From NCBI RefSeq assembly GCF_008271295.1, contig NZ_VTOY01000019.1:1-37406 (forward strand): DNA of 37,406 nucleotides. Reading direction: 5' to 3'. The notes under the pieces are model-generated. The model was not told the DNA's origin. It worked only from the letters and a program-made list of their open reading frames with translations, and made no database searches. The translations under genes were made by a program, and so were the position numbers. This DNA comes from Pseudoselenomonas ruminis (GTDB taxonomy: Bacteria; Bacillota; Negativicutes; Selenomonadales; Selenomonadaceae). This document shows, piece by piece, positions 16,699-23,640 of this stretch (positions are counted from its first letter, which is position 1; the number at the start of each line of letters is the position of its first letter).

Positions 16699-17792
16699 AG
16701 TTGTCCCTCCGCTATCTCATGATAGAAGGTATCGCGTTCTACCGGCTCGTAGCCCGTTTCCCTTATCATCTTTTCGAGTACCGGACGCGTGATGCCCGTA
16801 TTCGTCTTGGCCCCAGCCGCGTGGATAATCTTTTCCTCGCCGATGGTTCCATCCAGATCATCCGCACCAAAGCCCAGCGCCAACTGGGCAATCGGCATGG
16901 TCAGCATAATCCAAAAGGCCTTGATATGGTCGATATTGTCAAGAATCAGGCGGGAAAGCGCCATCATCTTCATATCTTCCCACGAACCGACGCGCTTCAG
17001 GTTCTGTTCCTCCCCGAGCTTCGTATTTCCCGGATGGAACGGGAACAGCATAAACGCCTGAAAGCCCTTGGTCTCATCCTGTATGTCCCGCAGGGTGAAG
17101 AGGTGCTGCAATCGCTCGCGGATGGTCTCGACATGGCCGTACATGATGGAGGCATTCGTGCGGATACCAAGGCTGTGCGCTGTCTTCATCGTCTCTATCC
17201 ATTCCGCCGTCGTGGCCTTTTTCGGACAGATAATCTGACGCACGCGGTCGGAAAGAATCTCGGCCCCACCACCCGGCAGGCTGTCGAGCCCGGCTTCCTG
17301 CAAAATTACCAGCACCTCGCGAATGGACTTGCCCGTCATCTTGGCGAAATTTACGATTTCTACCGGCGTGAAGGCCTTCACGTCAACAGCTGGCAGCGCG
17401 GCTTTGACCCGGCGCACTACCTCAACATAGTATTCAAACGGTTTATCCGGATGAAGTGCCGATACAATATGAATCTCGGACAGATTGCGGACCTTTTGGG
17501 CTTCGGCCAAAATCCGGTCGATATCCTCATGCTCCAGCGTAAAGCCGCGTTTATCCCCGGCCTCTACCTGAAACGCACAAAGCGGACAGTTCGCACTGCA
17601 AATATTCGTGAGGTTGATATGACGATTGACCGTATAATATACCTTTTTGCCGCTCTTTTTCTCCTTGGCCTTGCGCGCGCACTCCGCCAGGAACAGGATA
17701 TCGTTGTCTTCATATAATGCCAGCGCATCCTCAAGCGTCAAACGCTCGCCAGACGCCGCTTTGGCACGGGCCGTTGCTATTTTATCGTTCAT
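16695..17792 (-). CDS. mqnE: Aminofutalosine synthase, MqnE (radical SAM), copy 1
   Basis: MqnE joins the adenosyl radical of SAM to 3-[(1-carboxyvinyl)oxy]benzoate to form aminofutalosine. The 365-aa protein has VNRHINLTNIC and the cluster motif CSANCPLC (about 60-67), HIVSALHP, GLDSLPGGGAEI, YGHVETIRERLQH and ALGFGADDLDGT, all typical of MqnE. AGAGG precedes the ATG. It lies 42 bp after a second MqnE-like gene and overlaps mqnC by four bases. Between the two paralogues this copy keeps more of the expected substrate-pocket sequence (VNRHIN, SLPGGGAEI). Confidence 0.88.
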   Translation of the reverse strand: MNDKIATARAKAASGERLTLEDALALYEDNDILFLAECARKAKEKKSGKKVYYTVNRHINLTNICSANCPLCAFQVEAGDKRGFTLEHEDIDRILAEAQKVRNLSEIHIVSALHPDKPFEYYVEVVRRVKAALPAVDVKAFTPVEIVNFAKMTGKSIREVLVILQEAGLDSLPGGGAEILSDRVRQIICPKKATTAEWIETMKTAHSLGIRTNASIMYGHVETIRERLQHLFTLRDIQDETKGFQAFMLFPFHPGNTKLGEEQNLKRVGSWEDMKMMALSRLILDNIDHIKAFWIMLTMPIAQLALGFGADDLDGTIGEEKIIHAAGAKTNTGITRPVLEKMIRETGYEPVERDTFYHEIAEGQL

Positions 17793-17834
17793 GCCTTTTC
17801 CTCTTCTCTTTCTCCCCGGACAGGAGAAAGCCTG

Positions 17835-18932
17835 TTACTCATATTTCTTGATGATGTTGAAGTTGCAGTCACAGGAGGCCGGGATTCTGCCTGCCTCTTT
17901 AACGATGCGGATAATCTGATTCTCCGAAAGGGCCGTCGGGCTCGTCGCCCCCGCATCATGCAGAATGGTTTCCTTATGGACCGTGCCATCGATATCGTTG
18001 GCACCAAAGCCCAGTGCCACCTGGGCCACCGGAACCGTCAGCATGACCCAGTACGCCTTGATGTTGGTGAAATTGTCGAGCATCAGGCGGGAAATCGCCA
18101 TGGTGCGCAAATCATCCCACATGCTGGTCTGCTTGACGCGCTTGCCGAGCTCCGTGTTCTTCGGCAGGAACGGGAAACAGATAAACGTCTGGAAACCGCC
18201 CGTCTCATCCTGCAGCTCACGAAGGCGGAGCAGATGGTCTACGCGCTCTTCCAGCGTCTCAATATGGCCATAGAGCATGCTGGCATTCGACTTGATGCCG
18301 AGTTTGTGGGCCGTGCGGGCCACCTCAAGCCACTGGTCAGCCGTTGCCTTATCCGGGCAAAGCTCCCCGCGTACGCGGTCCGAGAGGATTTCGGCACCGC
18401 CGCCGGCGATAGCCTGAAGACCGCCTTCATCCCGCAGGCGGATCAATACCTCTTCGATGGACAGCCCCGAAATCTGCGCAAAATGCGTAATCTCGACACC
18501 GGTAAATCCCTTCATATAAAGATTCGGGAATGTTTCGTGGAGTGCTTTGACAATCCCGAGATAATGCTCGAAGGTCCAGGTCGGATGGAGGCCGCTTACG
18601 ACATGAAGCCCCGCCAAATCCGGGTCTTTCATCGCATCGCGGACAAGGTTCAGCGCCTGCTCCTTGCTCATGGCGTAAGCACCTTTCTCACCCTCCTCGC
18701 GGCCAAAGGCACAGAACTTGCATTGGGCCGTGCAGACATTGGTGAGATTTACGTGACAATTGACGTTATAGTAGACAATATCGCCGCATTTCTTCTTGCG
18801 GACATAATCGGCCATAGCTCCGAGCCAGGCAATATCCGGGCAATGGAAAAGCCGGATACCATCTTCCCGGCTCAGCCGCTCACCCTTTAGGATTTTCTCT
18901 TCAATATCCTGGTAGTTTTCCGCTGCTAACAC
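17835..18932 (-). CDS. MqnE-like radical SAM protein, copy 2
   Basis: A 365-aa paralogue of the neighbouring mqnE, first gene of the operon. It carries YYNVNCHVNLTNVC, the cluster motif CTAQCKFC, HVVSGLHPTW, YGHIETLEERVDHLLRLREL and ALGFGANDIDGT. Differences from usual MqnE include NCHVN for NRHIN and AIAGGGAEI for SMPGGGAEI, which could alter the substrate pocket. It may be the true MqnE with drift, or an enzyme with a changed substrate; sequence alone does not decide. Translation starts at GTG with GGAGG seven bases upstream. The promoter lies about 40 bp before the start. Confidence 0.85.
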   Translation of the reverse strand: MLAAENYQDIEEKILKGERLSREDGIRLFHCPDIAWLGAMADYVRKKKCGDIVYYNVNCHVNLTNVCTAQCKFCAFGREEGEKGAYAMSKEQALNLVRDAMKDPDLAGLHVVSGLHPTWTFEHYLGIVKALHETFPNLYMKGFTGVEITHFAQISGLSIEEVLIRLRDEGGLQAIAGGGAEILSDRVRGELCPDKATADQWLEVARTAHKLGIKSNASMLYGHIETLEERVDHLLRLRELQDETGGFQTFICFPFLPKNTELGKRVKQTSMWDDLRTMAISRLMLDNFTNIKAYWVMLTVPVAQVALGFGANDIDGTVHKETILHDAGATSPTALSENQIIRIVKEAGRIPASCDCNFNIIKKYE

Positions 18933-18968
18933 TACATTCCCTCCAAAATGTACAATTCATATCTTCTA

Positions 18969-18977
18969 ATTATAGCA
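18969..18977 (-). promoter_or_regulatory. Promoter of the menaquinone operon (extended -10)
   Basis: On the minus strand TGC followed by a perfect TATAAT (18969-18974), an extended -10. The -35 candidate at 17 bases (CTGCAA) is poor. Transcription should start near 18962. Confidence 0.65.
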
Positions 18978-19037
18978 TCTATCCGTAGCATTTGCAGTTA
19001 TTTATCGCATTCCTGCGGCCCTTTAATCGGAAAATAA

Positions 19038-19116
19038 TAGTTTACTTAATCAACTTTTAACAGCCAGCTTCTTGTTTTCTAAAACTTGCCCGCTATACTG
19101 TTAACTGTAGTCAGGA
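19038..19116 (+). promoter_or_regulatory. Promoter module, copy 1 (for the His-rich secreted protein)
   Basis: A 23-base upstream box (19038-19060), TTGTTT (19072-19077), a 16-base spacer, TATACT (19094-19099), and a conserved start-site stretch TGTAGTCAGGA (19106-19116). Every block recurs with identical spacing 580 bp downstream. The box is centred about 57 bases before the start site, where an activator would act. Confidence 0.72.
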
Positions 19117-19212
19117 AGGACACAAACACAAGTCTCTAAGGATGGAGGCGCTCATAAGCAACGCTAGCCGGTAATCCATGAACCGGCCCCATAAAAAAAG
19201 GAGATGAGTGTC

Positions 19213-19452
19213 ATGTTCAAGAAAAAAAGTCTAAAAGTCATGGCTGTGGCCCTGGCCAGTTTCGTAAGCCTTGGCATCTTTGGTGCTACGGCATCCGAAG
19301 CCAGCCCCTTCCACAGTGGTCATGACTATGAAATCACCCAGCTGGCGCACAAGCATCACAGCTATCACCCCAAGAAGTACTCCGAGGGTGACCGCAATAC
19401 CGCTGCCATTGCAGGTGCAGTAGCCGGTTATTTCATCGCGAAGAACACCTGA
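19213..19452 (+). CDS. Small secreted His-rich protein (79 aa)
   Basis: No family is recognised. The signal peptide is clear (MFKKKSLKVMAVALASFVSL, cleavage likely after ASEA). The mature part is about 50 residues with a His cluster (HSGHDYEITQLAHKHHSYH), possibly metal-binding, and a C-terminal Ala/Gly-rich segment AAIAGAVAGYFIAK that could insert in or pack against a membrane. The ATG at 19213 is chosen because AAGGAG lies nine bases upstream; the ATG at 19204 touches the ribosome site. A ~105-nt leader with a GCCGGT/ACCGGC hairpin precedes it, and a 14-bp terminator follows. It shares its promoter module with the next transcript. Confidence 0.75.
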   Translation: MFKKKSLKVMAVALASFVSLGIFGATASEASPFHSGHDYEITQLAHKHHSYHPKKYSEGDRNTAAIAGAVAGYFIAKNT

Positions 19453-19535
19453 TTATAGTTTCCCCAACTTCCCTATTTTTCCCTATTTTTTTCCCTAAAT
19501 TTCTCACTTTCCCAAAAAATAGAACAAAAATGTGC

Positions 19536-19576
19536 AAAAGACCGCTGTCCGCTTTCCCCGCTGACAGCGGTCTTTT
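19536..19576 (+). terminator. Terminator of the His-rich protein gene
   Basis: A perfect 14-bp stem, AAAAGACCGCTGTC (19536-19549) with GACAGCGGTCTTTT (19563-19576). Upstream, 19465-19500 is a run of CCCTATTTTT-like direct repeats without obvious function. Confidence 0.88.
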
Positions 19577-19617
19577 CGTCATGCCATAAACGGCTCTCGT
19601 GGGACTTACGACCTAAT

Positions 19618-19696
19618 TAGTTTACTTAATCAACTTTTAATCTTATTCCTATTGTTTTCTAAAAATGCCTCAGTATACTATTACTTGTAGTCAGGA
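19618..19696 (+). promoter_or_regulatory. Promoter module, copy 2
   Basis: The same upstream box (19618-19640, identical over 23 bases), TTGTTT (19652-19657), 16 bases, TATACT (19674-19679) and TGTAGTCAGGA (19686-19696). About 61 of 79 positions match copy 1 without gaps, and the differences fall in the spacers. It drives a short transcript toward the terminator at 19783-19818. Confidence 0.72.
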
Positions 19697-19704
19697 GATA
19701 CCTG

Positions 19705-19773
19705 ATGCAACTACCTTATGGTAATTCTTCTTCCCCAGAAGGATTTACATACATTCGATTCCTAAATCTCTAA
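19705..19773 (+). CDS. Candidate 22-aa small protein
   Basis: An ORF starting MQLPYGNSSSPEGF, with AGGAG seven bases before the ATG. The ribosome site lies inside the part of the promoter module conserved with copy 1. There is no signal peptide or membrane segment. It is the only frame in this short transcript with a proper ribosome site. It is too short to judge by composition, so translation is uncertain. Confidence 0.4.
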   Translation: MQLPYGNSSSPEGFTYIRFLNL

Positions 19774-19782
19774 TTCTCTCGA

Positions 19783-19818
19783 AAAAAGCGACATGCCCCC
19801 ACAGCATGTCGCTTTTTT
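19783..19818. terminator. Bidirectional terminator between small transcript and Crp/Fnr gene
   Basis: A 15-bp stem, AAAAAAGCGACATGC with GCATGTCGCTTTTTT, and a 7-base loop, with T-runs in both directions. It ends the short plus-strand transcript and the minus-strand regulator gene. Confidence 0.9.
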
Positions 19819-19822
19819 CTGT

Positions 19823-20518
19823 TTATAAATATTCCTCGAAGCGCTCCATATCGAGCACGCGGATATGCTTTCCGTCCACAGCGAGGATTCCCTCCCGGTC
19901 CATAGCCGAGAGTTCCCGCGACAGTGAGGGCCGCGTAGCCGCCAGATAGGCGGCCATGTATTCACGGCTGATGGCAAGCTTCACACTCCCGTCCTGCCCC
20001 AGGTTCTGGAACAGGAAGCGGACGATTTTCTCCCGCAGGCTGCCACTGGCCAGTACTTTAATCTTGCCCTGCATAAAATACGCCTTGCGGGCAAAGATGC
20101 GCATGAGATTCTGCTGGACCATCAGGGCACTTTTCGTCATCGTGCCCCCGGCACCAAAGCTCAGCAAATGGCTGGAAATCTCCAAAACCTTCGACGGGAC
20201 TGCCGCCTCCACATACATATCATAAGGCTGGCCTAAAACATCGTAGACCTCGCCAAACATGTCGCCGGCCTCATTGATTTCCGACAGGAAAATCTGACGC
20301 CCCGAAAAGGTATCCTTCAAAATATGGACTTCCCCTGAGAGCAGGATGTAGATACAGCGCGGCATCTCCCCGTCGCGAAAGACGATATCGCCCTTGCTGT
20401 ATTCTTTGATGCGCACCTGGGACGAGTCCAGCAACTCGCCGATCTCCGCCTCGTCCATACCGGCACAAAGCGTACAGCTTTGCATCACCGCCGTTAATTT
20501 TTCCTTATCACAGCCCAT
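19823..20518 (-). CDS. Crp/Fnr-family transcriptional regulator
   Basis: A 231-aa protein with an N-terminal cyclic-nucleotide-binding-type beta domain (about 25-125: YSKGDIVFRDGEMPRCIYIL, LSGEVHIL, GDMFGEV) and a C-terminal winged helix (about 160-231: SLREKIVRFLF, SREYMAAYLAATRPSLSREL). The effector is unknown. The Cys residues at 15 and 18 do not make the four-Cys cluster site of FNR, so it is not a classical FNR. It follows a flavin reductase gene by 2 bp and should be co-transcribed with it. It is also close to the duplicated promoter module, a possible target (inference). GAGGA precedes the ATG. Confidence 0.9.
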   Translation of the reverse strand: MGCDKEKLTAVMQSCTLCAGMDEAEIGELLDSSQVRIKEYSKGDIVFRDGEMPRCIYILLSGEVHILKDTFSGRQIFLSEINEAGDMFGEVYDVLGQPYDMYVEAAVPSKVLEISSHLLSFGAGGTMTKSALMVQQNLMRIFARKAYFMQGKIKVLASGSLREKIVRFLFQNLGQDGSVKLAISREYMAAYLAATRPSLSRELSAMDREGILAVDGKHIRVLDMERFEEYL

Positions 20519-20520
20519 GC

Positions 20521-21024
20521 TTATTCCTCAACGAGAATCTTTTCAATCTCGACGACATACATCGTGTGGTAGTCGTTGTTGTTCCACTTCTCATCGCTGG
20601 CTTTATCGATAAAGCACTGCTGCTCCATCTCCTGCGCGTAAAGCTTGCGGCAGAACATCGTCACCCGCGCTTCCTCGAAATAGGTCATGCCGTTCTCATG
20701 CTTGACCGTCAGGCCGGCTTTGGCAATCTTATCCTCATCGCGGCCCGATACCGTGCCGAAGTAGCTCATCATCTTGCGGCGGTCTTCTTTGAATACGGAC
20801 AGCGTCAGGCCATCGGCTTTATCGACAAACTGCTTCGTGTAACGGCTCGGACGGATAAATACGAATGCTACCGGTTTGCCCCAGAGAATGCCCATACCGC
20901 CCCAGGAGGCCGTCATGGCATTGGATTTGCCCTCGGCTTCGCCAGTGACCAGCATCCATTCTTTGCCGATAACCTGAAATACATTTTCGTTAAACTCTTC
21001 GGGTTTGATTTCTTTTACTGCCAT
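20521..21024 (-). CDS. Flavin reductase-like, FMN-binding split-barrel protein
   Basis: A 167-aa protein of the flavin reductase-like fold, which binds FMN. Typical segments are WMLVTGEAEGKSNAMTASWG (residues 23-42), FIRPSRYTKQFVDK and SVFKEDRRKMMSYFGTVSGR. It could be an NAD(P)H-flavin oxidoreductase or a redox sensor partner. It is the first gene of a pair with a Crp/Fnr regulator 2 bp downstream, which suggests redox or stress control. The upstream region holds a cluster of DnaA boxes. AAGGAAG precedes the ATG. Confidence 0.88.
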   Translation of the reverse strand: MAVKEIKPEEFNENVFQVIGKEWMLVTGEAEGKSNAMTASWGGMGILWGKPVAFVFIRPSRYTKQFVDKADGLTLSVFKEDRRKMMSYFGTVSGRDEDKIAKAGLTVKHENGMTYFEEARVTMFCRKLYAQEMEQQCFIDKASDEKWNNNDYHTMYVVEIEKILVEE

Positions 21025-21054
21025 TTGTTCTTCTTCCTTTCCTCGTCAAAGCTG

Positions 21055-21140
21055 TCATCCACATTTTTATACAAGAAATCCACAAAGCATTGTAGTTATC
21101 CACAGTTCTGCCGTGGATATCCTCAACATTTTGTGGATAA
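21055..21140. promoter_or_regulatory. Cluster of DnaA boxes
   Basis: Two perfect TTATCCACA boxes face each other (21096-21104 on plus, 21132-21140 on minus). Three further near-matches lie in the same 86 bp: TCATCCACA at 21055-21063, AAATCCACA at 21076-21084 and ATATCCACG on the minus strand at 21112-21120. The cluster lies between the flavin reductase start and the end of the suf operon. It could bind DnaA as a titration or regulatory site. No dnaA or dnaN gene is nearby, so it is not evidently oriC. Confidence 0.6.
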
Positions 21141-21157
21141 GTTATTCTTATTCGGTA

Positions 21158-21589
21158 TTATTTATCCGATTTCAGGGCATCGTCAAGGGTATGCCATGCG
21201 AGTACCGCACATTTAACGCGGGCCGGCATATGCGCTACGTTTTTGAGCGCCAGCGCCTCATCGAGTTCCTCGAGCTCTTCCTCGTCGGTTATTTCCCCCT
21301 TAATCATGCTGATGAATTTCTGCGCCAGACCGCGGGCTTCTTCCACGGATTTGCCGCGAATCAGTTCAGCCATGATATCCGTGCTGGCCTGGGAAATCGC
21401 GCAGCCGACGCCCGTGAAGGCAGCCTCTTTGACCATGCCGTCTTCGACGTTGAGCTCCAGCGTGATTTCATCGCCGCAGCTCGGGTTGTGTCCCTTCATC
21501 GTGCAGGTCGCACAAGCCAGGTGGTGTTTGTGGTCCGGATTGCGGCTGTGCTCACCCAGGACCTCCGTATATACATCATCAAGCGCCAT
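21158..21589 (-). CDS. sufU: Fe-S cluster scaffold/sulfur-transfer protein SufU
   Basis: SufU takes sulfur from SufS by zinc-ligand exchange in Firmicutes. The 143-aa protein (from the chosen start) has the three conserved Cys: NPSCGDE near 38, GVGCAISQAS near 62, and RVKCAVLAW near 128, plus the ~20-residue insertion region absent in IscU. The ATG at 21589 is taken as start because the product begins MALDDVYTEVL, the usual form; GTG at 21601 is possible. The gene overlaps the end of sufS by 11 bp and is the last gene of the operon. Confidence 0.95.
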   Translation of the reverse strand: MALDDVYTEVLGEHSRNPDHKHHLACATCTMKGHNPSCGDEITLELNVEDGMVKEAAFTGVGCAISQASTDIMAELIRGKSVEEARGLAQKFISMIKGEITDEEELEELDEALALKNVAHMPARVKCAVLAWHTLDDALKSDK

Positions 21590-22814
21590 AGCCAAGAACA
21601 CCTCTTACTTTCTTCAATGCGGCAATCCAACGGTCGATATCTTCGCGCGTATTGTACAGATAGAAGCTGGCGCGGCAGCTTGCATTCTGCTGGAGATAGC
21701 GGTGGAGCGGCTGAGCACAATGGTGCCCGGCGCGAACAGCTACCCCGTCGTTGTCGAGAATCGTCGCCACATCGTGGGGATGAACATCCTTGATGTTGAA
21801 GGCAATGATACCCGTCTTGTTGTCCTGTTTGCTGTCACAGCCATAGAGCTCGATATACGGAAGCTCCCGAAGCTGCGGCAGGGCATAATCCACGAGGTCC
21901 TTTTCGATGGCCTCAATGCGGTCGAAGGTGATGCCCTCCAGGTAGTCAATAGCTGCCGTAAGGCCGGCGGCACCACCGACGTTCTGCGTGCCAGCCTCGA
22001 ACTTGGACGGCAGTTCCGCCCAGGTCGATTCCTGCTCCTGAACGTATTCTATCATATCGCCACCGCGCAGGAACGGCTCCATCGCATCGAGAATCTCGTA
22101 TTTGCCATAGAGAACGCCAATGCCCATCGGCGAGAGCATCTTATGCCCCGAGAACGCGAAGAAATCGCAGTCGAGGTCCTGAACATCTACGGCCATGTGC
22201 GCAACGCTCTGGGAACCGTCTACCACGCAGACAGCGCCAACGCTGTGCGCCTTTTTGACAATGGATTTCACATCATTTTTGAGTCCCAGCACATTGGAGA
22301 CCTGCGTCACGGCGACAATCTTCGTGCGCTCAGTAATCTTAGTCTCGATGTCTTCCTGCGAAAGGTTGCCATCTTCCTCCAGATAGATGTATTTGAGCGT
22401 TGCGCCCTTGGCCTTGGCCACGAACTGCCAGGGAACCAAATTGCTGTGATGCTCCGAAATGCTGATGACAATTTCATCACCAGCCCCGACATTCTGAAGG
22501 CCATAGCTGTATGCCACCAGGTTCAATGCCTCGGTGGCATTTTTCGTGAAGATAATTTCTGCCGGACGTTTGGCCTTGATAAACTGAGCCGTGCGCTTGC
22601 GGGCCGACTCGTAAATATCCGTAGCCTTAACCGACAGGGCATAGGCGCCGCGATGCGGATTGGCATTGCAGCCGCCATAATAGCCGCAAATCGACTGAAT
22701 CACCTGATGCGGCTTCTGGGTCGTTGCACCATTATCGAGATAAGCAATATGCTTGCCGTCAATTTCTCCGTTCAGCAGGGGGAAATCTTTGAGAAATTCC
22801 TGTACATCAGCCAT
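21579..22814 (-). CDS. sufS: Cysteine desulfurase SufS
   Basis: A PLP enzyme that removes sulfur from cysteine for Fe-S cluster assembly. The 411-aa protein has LDNGATTQKP near the N-terminus, the PLP lysine in FSGHKMLSPMG (about 226-230), and the active-site Cys366 in RAGHHCAQP, which identifies the group II (SufS) type. The ATG is preceded by GGGGAGG. It overlaps sufD by 8 bp and sufU by 11 bp, and it passes sulfur to SufU. Confidence 0.97.
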   Translation of the reverse strand: MADVQEFLKDFPLLNGEIDGKHIAYLDNGATTQKPHQVIQSICGYYGGCNANPHRGAYALSVKATDIYESARKRTAQFIKAKRPAEIIFTKNATEALNLVAYSYGLQNVGAGDEIVISISEHHSNLVPWQFVAKAKGATLKYIYLEEDGNLSQEDIETKITERTKIVAVTQVSNVLGLKNDVKSIVKKAHSVGAVCVVDGSQSVAHMAVDVQDLDCDFFAFSGHKMLSPMGIGVLYGKYEILDAMEPFLRGGDMIEYVQEQESTWAELPSKFEAGTQNVGGAAGLTAAIDYLEGITFDRIEAIEKDLVDYALPQLRELPYIELYGCDSKQDNKTGIIAFNIKDVHPHDVATILDNDGVAVRAGHHCAQPLHRYLQQNASCRASFYLYNTREDIDRWIAALKKVRGVLGYGA

Positions 22815-23640
22815 TTACAAGCCTCCCCATCAATACTTTGTCAATCTCCTCTTTGAGCGCCTCGTCGTTAATGCGGTCGATAACCGGATTGAAAGATGCC
22901 TCGACAATCAAGCGCTGTGCATCTGCCATATCAAGGCCGCGGCTCATGAGGTAGAACAGTTTGCCTTCGTCAATCTTGCCAACACTTACGGCATGGTGGC
23001 CATCTACGTCATCCTCATGGGAGAGCATGACCGGGACACTGCGGTTGCGGACCTGCGGCGAAAGCAGAACCACTTCCTCATTCTCGCGGCCCACCGAGCC
23101 CTTGGAACCTTCGAGGAAATCCAGCGTTCCGCGGAAGATTTTCTCACTCTTTCCGAGCAGGGCACCACGAACCTGCATGTTGGCATCCGTGCGGCGGCCT
23201 TTCTGGCGGATGACGTAGTTGAGGTCAATCTTGCTCTCGCCATCGCCAAAGTAAAGGCCCCAGATATCACTGACGCTGTCGTCGCCAGCCATATCCACCG
23301 TGAGCTCGGCCGCCGTATGACGGGCCCCGGCCTCGACCGTGGTATAGCTGAATTTCGCCCCCTTGCCCACGTATACTTTTACGCGGCTGGTGACAGCCGT
23401 ATCTGCCGGAACCAGCTGCGCATTGACCAGATGCAGTTCACCGCCATCGGCGATATGCACCTGTACTTCCAGCTGGCTGCCCTCGCGGTTAACCAGGACA
23501 ACTTCATCCTTCTGCCCGGCTTCCACGAGAATCTGTTGTTTCTTTACGTTATCACTGAGGTTTTCCGGAACCCGGGCTTCATTTACGCCCAGCCAGCGCC
23601 AGGTGCGCATCGGAATCTCAGAAAAAATTTTATCATCCAT
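22807..23640 (-). CDS. sufD: SufD-like component of the SufBCD complex
   Basis: A 277-aa SufB/SufD-family protein with the right-handed beta-helix core and C-terminal DDVDGHHAVSVGKIDEGKLF, SRGLDMADAQRLIVEASF. It is much shorter than Bacillus or E. coli SufD because the N-terminal helical region is reduced. It should pair with SufB on the SufC ATPase as the cluster-building scaffold. Its ATG overlaps the sufB stop as TAATG, so the two are translationally coupled. Confidence 0.93.
   Translation of the reverse strand: MDDKIFSEIPMRTWRWLGVNEARVPENLSDNVKKQQILVEAGQKDEVVLVNREGSQLEVQVHIADGGELHLVNAQLVPADTAVTSRVKVYVGKGAKFSYTTVEAGARHTAAELTVDMAGDDSVSDIWGLYFGDGESKIDLNYVIRQKGRRTDANMQVRGALLGKSEKIFRGTLDFLEGSKGSVGRENEEVVLLSPQVRNRSVPVMLSHEDDVDGHHAVSVGKIDEGKLFYLMSRGLDMADAQRLIVEASFNPVIDRINDEALKEEIDKVLMGRLVNG

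Larger units (their letters stand above)
19686..19819 (+). ncRNA. Predicted ~130-nt transcript (small mRNA or sRNA)
   Basis: Bounded by promoter module copy 2 and a strong terminator. It contains a 22-codon ORF with a good ribosome site, so it may be a small mRNA, a regulatory RNA, or both. Existence is inferred from the promoter and terminator only. Confidence 0.5.

Noticed and set aside
19038-19060. FNR/CRP-type binding site in the duplicated upstream box
   Set aside because: ATCAA is present, but the opposite half reads GTTTA where TTGAT is needed. The box is kept as an unknown activator site.
19465-19500. CCCTATTTTT direct repeats
   Set aside because: Short low-complexity repeats before a terminator; no array structure and no CRISPR character.
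21055-21140. Chromosomal origin of replication
   Set aside because: DnaA boxes are present, but there is no dnaA, dnaN, recF or gyrB nearby and no obvious AT-rich unwinding region, so it is kept only as a DnaA-box cluster.
21243-22856. A 537-aa plus-strand frame opposite sufU and sufS
   Set aside because: It is a shadow of clearly conserved genes and shows no family features.
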